Positions 36,522-47,848 of a DNA stretch of 64,000 nucleotides are shown here, in pieces. Below the pieces are notes generated by a model. It saw only the letters and a program-made list of their open reading frames with translations. It had not been told where the DNA came from and did no database searches. Each line of letters begins with the position of its first letter. Position 1 is the first letter of the stretch. Source of the DNA: Stichopus chloronotus. Its lineage: Eukaryota; Echinodermata; Holothuroidea; Aspidochirotida; Stichopodidae. The position numbers and the translations under genes were made by a program. The stretch is taken from NCBI GenBank assembly GCA_021234535.1, contig CM037838.1, forward strand, positions 30,171,969-30,235,968. The letters run 5' to 3'.

Positions 36522-36650
36522 CTGCAATTCCGTCTCCATTTATGTACATGCTGCTCACTTAATCAAAGTAATAATTTGATGGTTTCGATGTTAAGAAAGA
36601 TCGGCAGTCTTCTTCCATACCGTAAAAAGATACAGCCATGCGTACTCTGA
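36522..36650 (+). CDS. Speculative second exon for the 35898 start
   Basis: An acceptor ending GTGTATTTCCAG at 36521 is followed in phase 0, the phase left by the 35985 donor, by 42 open codons and a TGA. The translation begins LQFRLHLCTCCSLNQSNNLM and includes two basic clusters (LRKIG, YRKK) and a late Cys. Joining it to the signal exon would give a secreted peptide of about 71 residues. This is inference from splice signals; the pyrimidine tract is weak and no homologue comes to mind. Confidence 0.15.
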   Translation: MQFRLHLCTCCSLNQSNNLMVSMLRKIGSLLPYRKKIQPCVL

Positions 36651-37178
36651 TGACTGCATGAACATATAGTACATTCATTCCCTCTTTCAAACAAATGGGA
36701 GGAAAAAAAGTAAAAACTCTGCATGATAATGACCAAATTGGAGACATAAAAAGAACAGCGGTACTTATATGTAGAGCAACTTTAGTAACGATCAGTATGG
36801 CAGCTTTTAAGATATAAAGAAGTCACAAGTATGGCACAGAAATGAAATAAACAGAAACAAAAGAAAATGCACAGCAAGCAATGAAATGGGAAGAATGAAA
36901 TGAGTTTCGCAGTTTCTGATGAAAGGAAATGGACTGTAAACTTGACTCATTACATTTCTCATAATGTCTATAGATTGCATGCCGCAAGTGATTTTAAAAT
37001 CTACAAAATTTTGTAAAAAAGTCAAGCAATGCCACAGAGAGAACACACTGTCCTCAGTTCAAAGTTTAATGGTACATAATTGTATTTTGCAAAATCTGAC
37101 GTTTCTTTTAGCAGCGTATTACAATCTTTCAAAACAATTTTCTAATTTGGTGAAATGATAAACATCATGATCTTTTAG

Positions 37179-37196
37179 GTCTTGGTGATGGAAACG
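37179..37196 (+). CDS. Speculative 18-nt micro-exon
   Basis: GATCTTTTAG precedes GTCTTGGTGATGGAAACG, which is followed directly by GTAAGT. A CTAAT branch-point-like word lies about 36 bases before the acceptor. In phase 0 it reads VLVMET, so it would keep the frame from the 35985 donor. Micro-exons are real but such triples of motifs also arise by chance. Confidence 0.18.
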
Positions 37197-37368
37197 GTAA
37201 GTCTTTCATACGTTGTATTGTCCTATTTTCGAGAGAATTTTGATCATATCACAACTGAAGTGCGGATAACGTTTGTGGTGAAAGAAAGATCTAAAACCAC
37301 CACGACTTAAAGGCATATTTTACTGGCAATGAAGGGATTCTTAAATGAAAGGGAGTGATTTTTTTCAG

Positions 37369-37680
37369 TGCAGGTATTTCAAACCTGATGCCAGTATCTT
37401 GCTCCTAACTCCAAATATTGCAGTTTGAAGAAAGACTCCTCTGGTCAAGAAAGATGTCCAAGTTACCTTAAGGTTACCAAAATGCGATACATGTAACAGT
37501 GTCAAATTATTGCCAGAAGTATCCATTTTTCTTTGAAATTGAAGACCTTATTTAACCTTAAAATTCGATACTAGTGGAAATGTAGACTGGGAATATTGTA
37601 GATTTACCTTAAAATATTGTGGGGAAAAAGGTCACATCTCTTACGCTATTGTGACGTCTCTTTTAACACTGTCAAGATTA
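37369..37680 (+). other. Coding-like stretch interrupted only by TGA codons
   Basis: After TTTTTTCAG (ending 37368) one frame runs 103 codons with only three stops, all TGA, before a TAA near 37680. Segments read CRYFKPDASILLLTPNIAV, then RKTPLVKKDVQVTLRLPKCD, then RPYLTLKFDTSGNVDWEYC. It could be a decayed exon or chance. The word TTACCTTAA recurs within it (about 37463, 37604), so low-level internal repetition may explain part of the openness. Confidence 0.15.
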
Positions 37681-40600
37681 TAAATTTAGTAAAAATAATA
37701 ATTACAAATTTAGAAGACCAATTCTCAAAAGTATTTTCATATCCCATGATCGAGCAAGGTTCACCCCTCTCCTCCGCTTTTCCACCGTACGTGCTTATTA
37801 TGTATACGTCAGCTGATGTTTTTGAGAGGCCTGCGAACGGCCAGCCAAAACAAAACAGCCAAATGGGCACCCCACCACCACCAATGTCTTTGTTTTAGCT
37901 TCCTGTCCCAAAGATGAACTAAGAGTTGAACTGGCAATCGCCTGGCCATCTACATTTGCTCTTCTATAACAGAATCTGAAAGAGAACTATGTACTCATCT
38001 TCCAGATATTTGAATAAGAAAATTGTCTCGACATTTTTCTTGGCCCGACAAAACTCATGACTCTGCGAGAAAGCATAGCACACAATCACCGTTACTTGAA
38101 ATCAAATCGGCCGATGGGAATGGATACATATATTCATGTATGCAAAAATTGGGCTTAAACAATGTTGTTATTTGCAGTGGTTAAGACATTTTCCACGGAA
38201 TTAGACTTTGGCATTGATAAATTTTTAACTCATATTCCAGCTTTAATAATAATATCCGATATGCACTACCACAGCGCGTCACGGGGACTTGTTTGTAGAA
38301 AGTTCAGCCATCCGGTTTTTTATTTTTTTTTTAGTTGCTTGGTTTAGTTTTTCCTTTTGTTTTGCTTTTGTTAAGTTATATACACTGAAAACCTGCAGAA
38401 CTTACAGCAATGTAAGACATCAAGCCACAGTGTGTAGTTTAACATTGGGTATGCAGCCAGTATACGCCATCGACATTGAGGCTGTTGTCGTCAAAGCTAT
38501 CGTGGACGAAATTTCAGGACTCAGTCAAGACAAAAAAAAAATAAAATCATACCTACATGATGTGACGTCACTAACGATTCTCATCCGGTAATTGTATTTG
38601 CAATGAGAACTGAAGAACACCACCTAAATGTCATCAATGATGAAGCGCAAATTTGATGCACATTACGCATCACATGTGTCGACTTGGACAGGTGTCTTAA
38701 CAGTCAGGTAGAAGATATTATACACAGTCATCCTCTCTTATACGTCTGGCAAATATTATTTCGGTTGCTTAGGGGGCATATTGACACGTTGTAAGACTCA
38801 CAACAACCAACATATATGCACACACGGGCACTTTCTGCCATCCCCTAATTTCCTCATCAAACGCCATGCTGTCGCCACACAGAAACATTACCCGTTATCA
38901 CAGAGACTGTTGCTATGACAACTGAGACACTAAAATATCTCATTGCCTTCCACGATCAAAACCTACTTTCACGTATCGTTACCTTTGAAGATATTTCCAA
39001 ATTATTTGCAGGGATGGCTGCACGTTTTGTCGCTCTACCGTCTCCTTTCATGTATAGGCCCCGTGAGAATGGCACGGAGACGCACCTGTCTGCCTCCACA
39101 GTTTGTCAAATGGCTTACTTGCCAGGGTCTAACGTAAATTTGTACATGCAAGTTAATACAATGTATTCTTCAAGTTTGATGTTATACTAAAGAAATTAAT
39201 CTGCAAAGTATTCGGTAAAACTCAACTAAAACAATTAACGGAAACCGTCAATTTAAATATATTTGCAAATGGTTCACGCTGGTAGGTCTCACAGCAACCC
39301 ATATTCTGACCAAAATTATGAACACTCATATGAGAAACCAATTCTCGGTACCCTTTAAACAACATATATTATCGTTGTCAATTTAAGTTACTAATTTCGA
39401 AGACAGATCATGTTTTGGCCTTGTTTCCGTTGAGTGAAGTGATTATGTATTTTCGATCATTTTCTAAAAGAACAAACTTGGATATGTTGAAGACCATTGA
39501 AAAATCCTACAAGAAAGTCCTAGACATGAAATAAAAGTAAGTTTTAAACAAAGTTCAACATGGAACTTACAATAAATTGTTAAGAACCTACAGTCGTGAG
39601 GGCTCAAATAAAATATCTAAGTTGGGGGTCTTGGATCAACAAGGACAATATGATTTGCTTTTCATCCTTAAATGATTATTGTCGTAATCTGGAAAGAACG
39701 GTGGACATTTAAGAGGAAGTTACTGGAATTCATAAACTGATAGATTAACTTCCACGATTAAAAGCACTAAGCCCCCCCCCCCACCCACCTCTCGACTCAT
39801 CGTCATCATAGAATCATTGTAGAATTTACGTTACATTAGAAATGAGGAATAACATCTCTCACATACTTGTAACACTGAGAACAACAGCGTCCGCGAACCG
39901 TAACGTAAACGAATAATAAGGGACACAAGCTGTACCCCTAAATTTATCGTAACTCGAGTTACGTGAATGCGATATAATACCTAAGAAAATTTAATCGGTA
40001 AAGTTGGTACATTGTCAAAGTGAGCCAAGGAGAGTGGTTCGCACTGTTTGGGAGAAAATAATTTGCATTGCTTCACTGAACTTGATAGCCTACACACATT
40101 CAGCTTGCATTGACAATGGAGGACTGCATGATGTTCAAATTTCTGTAAGAGAGTAATGTAAACCTGCCTCCAGTCTGCATGGTGTCAGCTGAAACAAACG
40201 CTAATAGCTTTGACTTACCAATGGTGTATAATAACACGTCTTTTTTTTTTGTCTGAAGAAAGTGACAAATTGTCCATACGACTTCGAAATTAAGCATCCT
40301 ACGAAACGTAGTAGCGCGTAACAAAGAGAAGTATATTGTGATTTTTTCTTTAGTCAACCTTTCCCAAGTTCGGTAACCGTATAGGCTGCTCTCCCCTTTT
40401 AGGGAAGCAAAGAAGTCTGTTTTATAATAAACGTCTTTGTTAGGACAAGTTGGCACACCCAGGTGAATGCTGTAAATAAACAATGCCAAATATTATACAC
40501 TAAATCAAGTCTACTCTTAAAATTTACGATTCATATCGAACAAGAAATATGGTGATGTAAGGAAGGCAGAATGAGGAAAGGGGGGAATGTATGTAAAATT

Positions 40601-41440
40601 TCAAGTATCCACATACAGCATAAAATGATTAAAAGAACTTAGGCTACAGGTTATCTGCGCGGGACGGTTAATGTATTGACAAGACCTTTCAAGTGAAGAC
40701 ACTGGGATACACGTAGTTCCATAAGTTTCAGCTTCTGTTTGACAGATAGCGTAACACTTCCCTACATTTCAAATGGTACTGTCTAACCTCGCTAATGATG
40801 CTGTTGCATGTCTGATTGAGCAAGAAGCGGGCTTGGGGGCGCCCCTGCACGTCAACCCCACCTCCTAAATACAAAGGCTGATTTTTTTTTTCGTAGAATG
40901 GATCACTTGCCTAATGTTTCTACATTGTGTTGTATTGTTTTATAATTGCTGCAAAATGATGGCAGTTTCAAATTGTACAGATTTAAGTTTTCTCCGGTTT
41001 TTCTTTTGAAATTGCAATATATCGAAGGCCTCAACGCTACGTTGGACCAAGCTATGTAGAGCACTAACCTATTTTCTTTTTACAATCGATGTATCTGCTT
41101 TTGGGGTTCATCAAGACCTGAAATATTCTCCAATGTTAGAGGCAATTTCTTTCTCTGTGCGTTCAGTATTCTCTAAATCGAGAGGAGGAATGGGAGAGAG
41201 AGTGAGGGACTATGAATCCGGATGAAAAATGGGGATAGAGGTATCCTCCGCCCTCTCCTCCCTCTAGTATTTGACAAATTCTCCAAGAATAAATAATTCA
41301 TTATGGTTTTCGTATCATCTAAACCCATCTGATTTACATAAGGCTATACCCTTTTTTATATATTGATTTTATTCTCATCAAGTAATTTCAGACATGAGAT
41401 CCCTATTATTAGGCTGGATACATACAGCGCAGATCACCTT
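37681..41440. other. No gene supported
   Basis: A short coding-like segment at 38457-38591 (begins PVYAIDIEAVVVKAIVDEIS) has a weak acceptor and no donor. A minus-strand 129-codon frame (40100-40489) shows no known motif. C11 at 39772-39782; TGACGTCA at 38563-38570. Confidence 0.45.
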
Positions 41441-41640
41441 GGAAGTGTCGTTTCCCGCCATCTGGGGGATTTGTAAAGCCACAAATTTCCGCCTCGTAAA
41501 ATCCACGCTAACTGATGGTGAGACTCTCCTTAGCCAGTCCCCCACCTCACTCTCCTCAGAGATCCTTTTTGCGTTCCGCAGTGCCTTTATACGCTACCTG
41601 CCAACCAAAGGTAGCGCTTTGCTTAGATGTTGCCTACCCA
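41441..41640 (+). repeat. Dispersed repeat R2, copy A (two internal sub-units)
   Basis: GGAAGTGTCGTTTCCCGCC at 41441 aligns with GGAAAGTGCCGTTTCCGGCC at 52251, continuing through CATCTGGG, AAAGCCA and AACT(G/A)ATGGTG. The later part of this copy (41590-41640: TACGCTACCTGCCAACC, AAGGTAGCGCTTTGCTTAGA) aligns to the same part of the 52.3-kb copy again, so this copy holds a second, partial sub-unit about 91 bases downstream. The 102-codon frame over it is a repeat by-product. Confidence 0.65.
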
Positions 41641-44600
41641 ACACTCCCTTTTTCCCTGCAACCTGGGAGGCTAATTTCCAATTGAACAAAACTACACTAT
41701 GAGAAACCCAATGGTCTCACTTTGCTGGGTACTTACTGAAAAGTTCCTAACTCACGCTGGTCTGCATCTGGTTCTTAACCTATACTTTCTACTTTCCGTT
41801 TTGTCCTTAAGAACTCTCGTTTGAAGAGATGACGATATATACAATAACATGTCAAAATTAGCACTTCTCTCAGAGGGTGGATTAAAAAGCCCATTAGATT
41901 TTATTATTCGTAGGGGAAGAAACCGGAGCCCACCTCATATTACATTTTTGCGATACCCTCTTTTAGGTATTTTTGCACTTGAGAGGTTTGTACTGCGCAC
42001 TATAAAACACAGCACATAAAATCTTCGTGTTCTGGTTCTGAACTGAACGACAACTATAAATACAGTTGTATAGTGTATGGAAAATATTGCTCGACCTATA
42101 ACCCATTTCTGTATTACGCATATTTCATGTACGGCATAGCCAGCATATACATAATATCCTCAGAATTAATATGTACAGCTTTGTTGCAGAATCTTGCAGT
42201 AGTGTTAAACAGACATGTAAACCAAGCCGGTTTTTTTTTTTTTTTTCCCCGTTCTCTTTTTTATTTCTTTTGGCCGATGATAAAAGGCAAAATGGGGGAA
42301 ATGAACGTAAAATGAAGAAACAGCTTGCAACACATGAATGGGTTCTTTGTAAATGGTCTAGAACATTAAGGTAATGATGAATAGTCCATATTGAGGGTTT
42401 CCTTGATCGTTAAGGAAGATCCCTAATAATAAAGCACGGTCGAGCAAACAATTTCTATCAAAATCCACCAGTTTCTTGCAAATCGCAGGTATTACGCTTT
42501 AACGTGTTGCGAAGTACAAACACAAATAAACAAGCAATGGTGAAGTATAGGGAGCCGCTATAGGGGGATAAATTGCTCGCCACTTAAAATAACAAACACA
42601 ATAAAGGCCATTTTTAAGTAGTTTCCTTCTTAATGTACCGTATGACATCAAGAAAGTTTCCTTCAACCGTCAGGCATTTAGTCGGACAATTGTCTTAATA
42701 CTTCTTCGTAACTAATGTGGTGTAATATATGGGGTGATATCAAAGAGAATAAGCTTTGATATTGTGATTAACTAGCTTGCAGCTTGGCTGACGTTCGGAA
42801 CATTAATCATAACGATGAGAGTGATCTGTATGGATGGGGGGTACACAAAATCTTGAACAAGTTTGATTTCATACACAAATACGTACAGCCTTTTGGTAAT
42901 AGATACCATTAGGACAAATTCATGACGTATGGTGTTACACTAAAATGTACAGAATCGTCTGGTTGTACTTATTTTCATTGTTGCCATATTGTCATATTTG
43001 CCCATGTCTTTTGACAGTAATTGTAGAAGAATGTGGCATTATTGTACTTCAATTTAGCATGTACTGAGAGAGAACCAAAGTGTTAAACAACGTATTCACA
43101 ATGAACATTTTTTTTCATTCTTTTTTTCATTCTGAAACAAATATTGTGACAGTGGCGTTTGTAGGCATCTTCGTATATCTGAAGTAACGCACGGAACAAT
43201 TTTCCTAATTCTTATATTAATTTGTCGCTCTGTTTTACCTAACTGGAATTGTCAGAGGATTTTCGATACGAAAATTTTCCAACGAAGCAAATTTCAAAAA
43301 TACATCTCAATCATTAAATTAGTAGTTACATCATTCAAATATTTAACGTTTAGTCAGAATATTTTACCCACAGGCGTTACCATGGTTTCAACTTAACAAA
43401 GAATTCAATAAAACAGTCTCCATAATTATTCATTCAAAGAAAAAAGTTGCCTCATTTTGTATTAAATCTTCTAACGGTCACAAAAATTACCATTTTGTAA
43501 GTTGAAGCAATTAAAATTCTGATATCAACCCCCCTTTTCATTTTTTGTTCAGTCTTCTTCCTCATCAACTATTTGACTCTCTGTAACATTAAAGATAATA
43601 ATTAACAGTTTAATATCTACAGTGTTAGACATGTAGGAAATTTCTGATAGCATTTATTGCCAGTCTTCACTTCCAGGGAATCAAGACTAGTACAAAAAAA
43701 AAAGAACACACACCATGAACTGGAAGTGTGGTGTTTGATTTACGAGAAACTTATGGCAGGAGAAAATAATCAATTAACAGACATCAAGACTGCATTCCAA
43801 ATTTATTAAAAAATCCTACCTAATGACACATTGCAGGAAGAAGATTGAAGGGAAACGTTTTGATTTGAATAATTTCTGCTAGCAGAATTGTACGTTCTAC
43901 GCTTTATAAGTAACTGCATTCTCTCAGAACTCAGCAATGTAAATAATGCAAACGTATAACTTCTTTTAGGAAACTTTATCGATAACTTAAAGAGCAAACA
44001 ACAGTTAGGCAGCAAACACATGTAAACATCACAGAAACACACACAAACAAGCATACAGTATTGTTATGTAAGACAAAACATAATGATTTTAAGATACCAC
44101 TCTCGAATTAATGGTTTCAAAGACACAATACACCAAATACTGTCGCAAGTGACACAGTCAGGCAATGTATTCATCTTGTCTCAGAATGACCTTCGACCCT
44201 TATGCAGATGCCATTTCGGAATATTAATAGTTTTGTTTTATGTTGTTTTACTCTATTTTATGTTGATTTTGTTATGCTTAAGTAAGAGCAGCTGAGGCAC
44301 AAAGTGATGTGGCTTTAGATAGTATTATCACGCTCTCAAGCACAATGTGGGACTCAACATTCTAAATGAGAGTAAAAAATCACAATCAAAAAATCACAAC
44401 TGAGAGTAAAAAATCAAAAACTGGTTTATGTTATGTTGATTGTGTTTTATTATGTGTATGTGCAACAATTCAGCGCTACATCGGAAATAACGACACATGT
44501 TTTACTTTAAAATTATATTACTTCATAGGCAAACAGTGCACACGAAGTCATAAAAAATAGTAAATCGCTGTTCAAGATCTGACAATTCCAATATAATACC

Positions 44601-46689
44601 TACTTTGTGTGATTATTTTCACTTTATTTCGCTTATATGAAGCCACCAAACAAAAACTCAAATTAATTGCAGTAATAAAAAAAAGGGTAACACGAAAGCT
44701 ATTTCCTTGTCCTATTGACTTTTGACATTATTTGCAACAGGATTTCATTATAAGTTAGACAGAAACCATTTAAATAAAGTCCATGTACTCTTTACAATTC
44801 CAAACTCCGTGATATGAACTCAACTGTGAAGCTTTACAAGCAGTAGATTTCAAGGCCTTAATGTACCCTAACGATGCTTTATTACCGTTACTCATTAATC
44901 AATAATCAAAGAGAGTGTAGTTCATGGCAGGCTAAAAGCCGGAAAACATTAAGCCATGCATGTGCTATTTGTTCTCTGTATTGAGCAAAACAGCTGAATT
45001 TGAATTAAAAAATCTTCTTTAAATGATTTTTAAGGGCCCAAATATTTCGAATTACCATGTATGTTGAAAGTTTGATGGGCTTCAAACAACCTGCCCATTA
45101 CTGTACGCCGGTAAACTTCACAACTTTAATGTCACTGAATATGGCACCGTCATGCTACGTAGCACGAAATGTACGAAAATGCCATATGGTTATCCACTAC
45201 AGGTTCGTTAATGCTAATTTACGATGTTTATAAAGTTACAAGATAACCATTTTCTCACAATCGCTGCCCATACCATTGCATTTCCTTTCTCTTTTCATAT
45301 TATTGTTAGGGAGACGACATTAAATGTTAAAATATTAAGAATCGAGCCCCCTAGTGATGTTAACTCAGTGGTATCGCTTGCTGAACATGAACACCACCTT
45401 AAACTCATTTAAAGGTTTAACTTAGTTTACTGCTGAAGAATTCTGAAAATCCACACTGGTGGAAAATTTGAAATCATCCATACGATGAAATCTGGACAGT
45501 TTCAATGCTATACGTAAATGACAAGAGAAGCTCGAATTTTTTATCTTATTTCTTAAAGGGAAAAGAACAGCATGAACCAGTAACTACGTAACTGCAGCCA
45601 AATAACACGGTAGGAGGCCAGTTAGAAAACCAAATGAATAGACATCGGAAACATCAAACTACTGTAAATATACAAGAATTTCCGCAACCTCATATTTATC
45701 TCAAGACAAAAGTGTGAAAGTTGTATTCTATTAGCTATATTAAATCCCTCGTGTTATTTTATTACTTTCAAGTGGTTTCTTCTCTATGCCAACATTTATC
45801 TCGAAGTAGTTTGCCATATCGGTATGTTTCGGGTAATAAAAGAACTTCTTTCAAGACATGCAGATTCGTAATTTTTCTGCAAAACAAAAGCTCCTTAAAT
45901 CGGCAGACAATCAAAATGCAAATTAATACAAATCATTAGTGAACCTTCTCCTACAAGAAATCTGCAGGATTATAAGGTTTATTTTTCTACCAAAGAGCAT
46001 ATGCTACTTTAAAATGTTGACGCAAAATGTGACGTTGATGACATATTGGTAAATTGTCCAATAACAAAGACATTTATTGAACTTACCGACAATCATGTTG
46101 AACATTCAATGTATGGAAATAGTTCCACATTGACGTGGTTCTTTAGCACTAGAACATGAATTGGTAAAGATGGAAAACTTCATCTGCTGGTAAAATTAAT
46201 ATCGTAAGGCTAATTCCAACAGACCAAAGAAACGTGATGTCAAATAAGCCGCTTTGAGAATATAATTTTGAATGATGTGATCTTTCTAACAAATCAGAAG
46301 TGCTTTCACACATAATCTATGTAGCAGGAGTTCAAAGTTAGAGGCTATAAATGACGTCATGAACACGGCAGTTGTAAAATGTGATGTATAATGTTCCTCG
46401 GTAAATTGAAGATGGTTATATTGCTGCTATTATGTCGTACGGTGGTGTTTGTTGTCACTAATTAACGGCACAATATTATCAAGATGACCTATTGTTGTTC
46501 AAATTGATTATTTTTACATTACTGTGGTCGTGCCTTTTGTTGTTTGTTTGTTGCTCTTTGTTGCTGTCGCCATTTATGGGTGTTGCCGATATCCCTGGAC
46601 TGTTTTTTTTTTCCACACATGCTGATGTTAATTATCTTGCGGACGATGCCATCTTAGAATTTTGGTCCTTTTCGTAAGTTGCTGTTGCC
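41641..46689. other. No gene recognised
   Basis: Includes a T15 tract (42231-42246), a 34-base-spaced duplication of TGAGAGTAAAAAATCA (44367-44382 and 44401-44416), and a TGACGTCA at 46352-46359. Frames reach only 82 codons. Confidence 0.5.
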
Positions 46690-47400
46690 ACGACTGATGT
46701 TGTGATTGTTGTTCCTGACGATGTTGGTTATCGTATTGTCGTGATTAGTGCTGTAACCCATCCTCTTAAAGTCATCATTACTGTTGTTGTTGTTATTTGG
46801 TATTGTTAGCTGTTGTTGTCATTGCTGTTGTCGAGTTTCACTACCGATATTATGATTGTTCTAACTCAGAGTGTCGGTTACAGTGCGGTCAGTGGTAGGG
46901 GTTCTTGATTGTACTATTGTGTTGTTGTTGCTGTTGCTGTCGCTGTAACTCATGTTAAAGTCATCGTTACTGTTGTTGTTGTTGTTATTTGTTATTGTTA
47001 GCTGTTGTTGTCATTGCTGTTGTCGAGTTTCACTACCGATATTATGACTGTTCTGACTCAGCGTGTTGGTTACAATAGTGCGGTCAGTGGTGGTGTTCTT
47101 GATTGTACTGTTGTGTCGTCGTAGCTGTTGCTGCTGTTGTTACTGTAACTCATCTTGAAGTCATCGTAACTGTTGCTGTTATTTGTTATTGTTAGCTGTT
47201 GTTGTCATTGCTGTTGTCGAGTTTCACTACCGATATTATGACTGTTCTGACTCAGCGTGTTGGTTACAATAGTGCGGTCAGTGGTAGGGGTTCTTGACTG
47301 TACTATTGTGTTGTTGTTGTTGCTGTTGTTCTTACTGTAACTCATATTGTTTAAATGATCGTTATTGTTTTAGTTAATCGTTATTGCTGATTGTTTTGTC
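46690..47400 (+). repeat. Satellite-like tandem array, ~192-bp unit
   Basis: Three full units and partial ends. The anchor GTAAC(C/T)CAT begins at 46753, 46945, 47145 and 47337 (spacings 192, 200, 192), and the anchor CTACCGATATTATGA begins at 46841, 47033 and 47227 (192, 194). Each unit carries TTGTTATTGTTAGCTG-type runs, GTCGAGTTTCACTACCGAT, CTGACTCAGCGTGTTGG, and AGTGCGGTCAGTGG. Length differences come mainly from TTG/GTTGCT triplet runs. The last two units are nearly identical over the CTACCGAT-AGTGCGG segment, so part of the array was homogenised recently. Confidence 0.92.
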
Positions 47401-47691
47401 GTCCCTGACGTTGATTTGTTGTTGGTGTTTCCTTTATTACTGATGTTACCGTTGATTTCGTTCCTGTTTATTAATGCTGTGTTCGCCCCACTAACTGTTT
47501 ACTGTTGCTTGAATTTGCTAATTATGATGTCACCATTAGGGTCGGTGTTTTAACTGATATTTTAGTTTTCATTGTTTTTTTTTTGTTTTTTTGGTGAGTT
47601 CCATTTGTTGCATTTGTTTTTATTTCCCTACATTTGAATTACATTGCCTTTATTTTCATTGGTGCTCCGTTTCATCTCTCTCTTCAAACAG

Positions 47692-47848
47692 TCGGTTGAG
47701 TAAAGAATGGCGGGACAAAACTGCATTTTGGTTCAAACTCGTTGCTCGAAATCTGGAGAAACTGTTAAATGGTGAATGTGAAATGCCGAGCCAGAGTCGA
47801 AAGGAAGCATTAATTCATCACATTGTTACCCGTTTATTCATCACATAA
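47692..47848 (+). CDS. Candidate terminal exon, unidentified
   Basis: A strong acceptor lies just past the satellite array: a long pyrimidine-rich run (CCGTTTCATCTCTCTCTTC, then AAACAG) ending at 47691. The frame that follows is open for 51 codons to TAA and begins RLSKEWRDKTAFWFKLVARN, continues LEKLLNGECEMPSQSRKEAL and ends VTRLFIT, an amphipathic, charged composition unlike the hydrophobic noise around it. The exon would enter in phase 2. I see no polyadenylation signal nearby and no upstream partner, and I recognise no family. Confidence 0.25.

Noticed and set aside
38457..38591. Coding-like segment beginning PVYAIDIEAVVV
   Set aside because: The acceptor has no pyrimidine tract and there is no donor; a poly-A stretch lies within the frame.
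40100..40489. 129-codon minus-strand frame
   Set aside because: No motif, no signal peptide and no splice context; length is possible by chance in a window this size.
46060..46150. Minus-strand first exon ending at GTAAGT (complement of ACTTAC at 46081)
   Set aside because: Only a short frame with an ordinary ATG context; no leader or domain.
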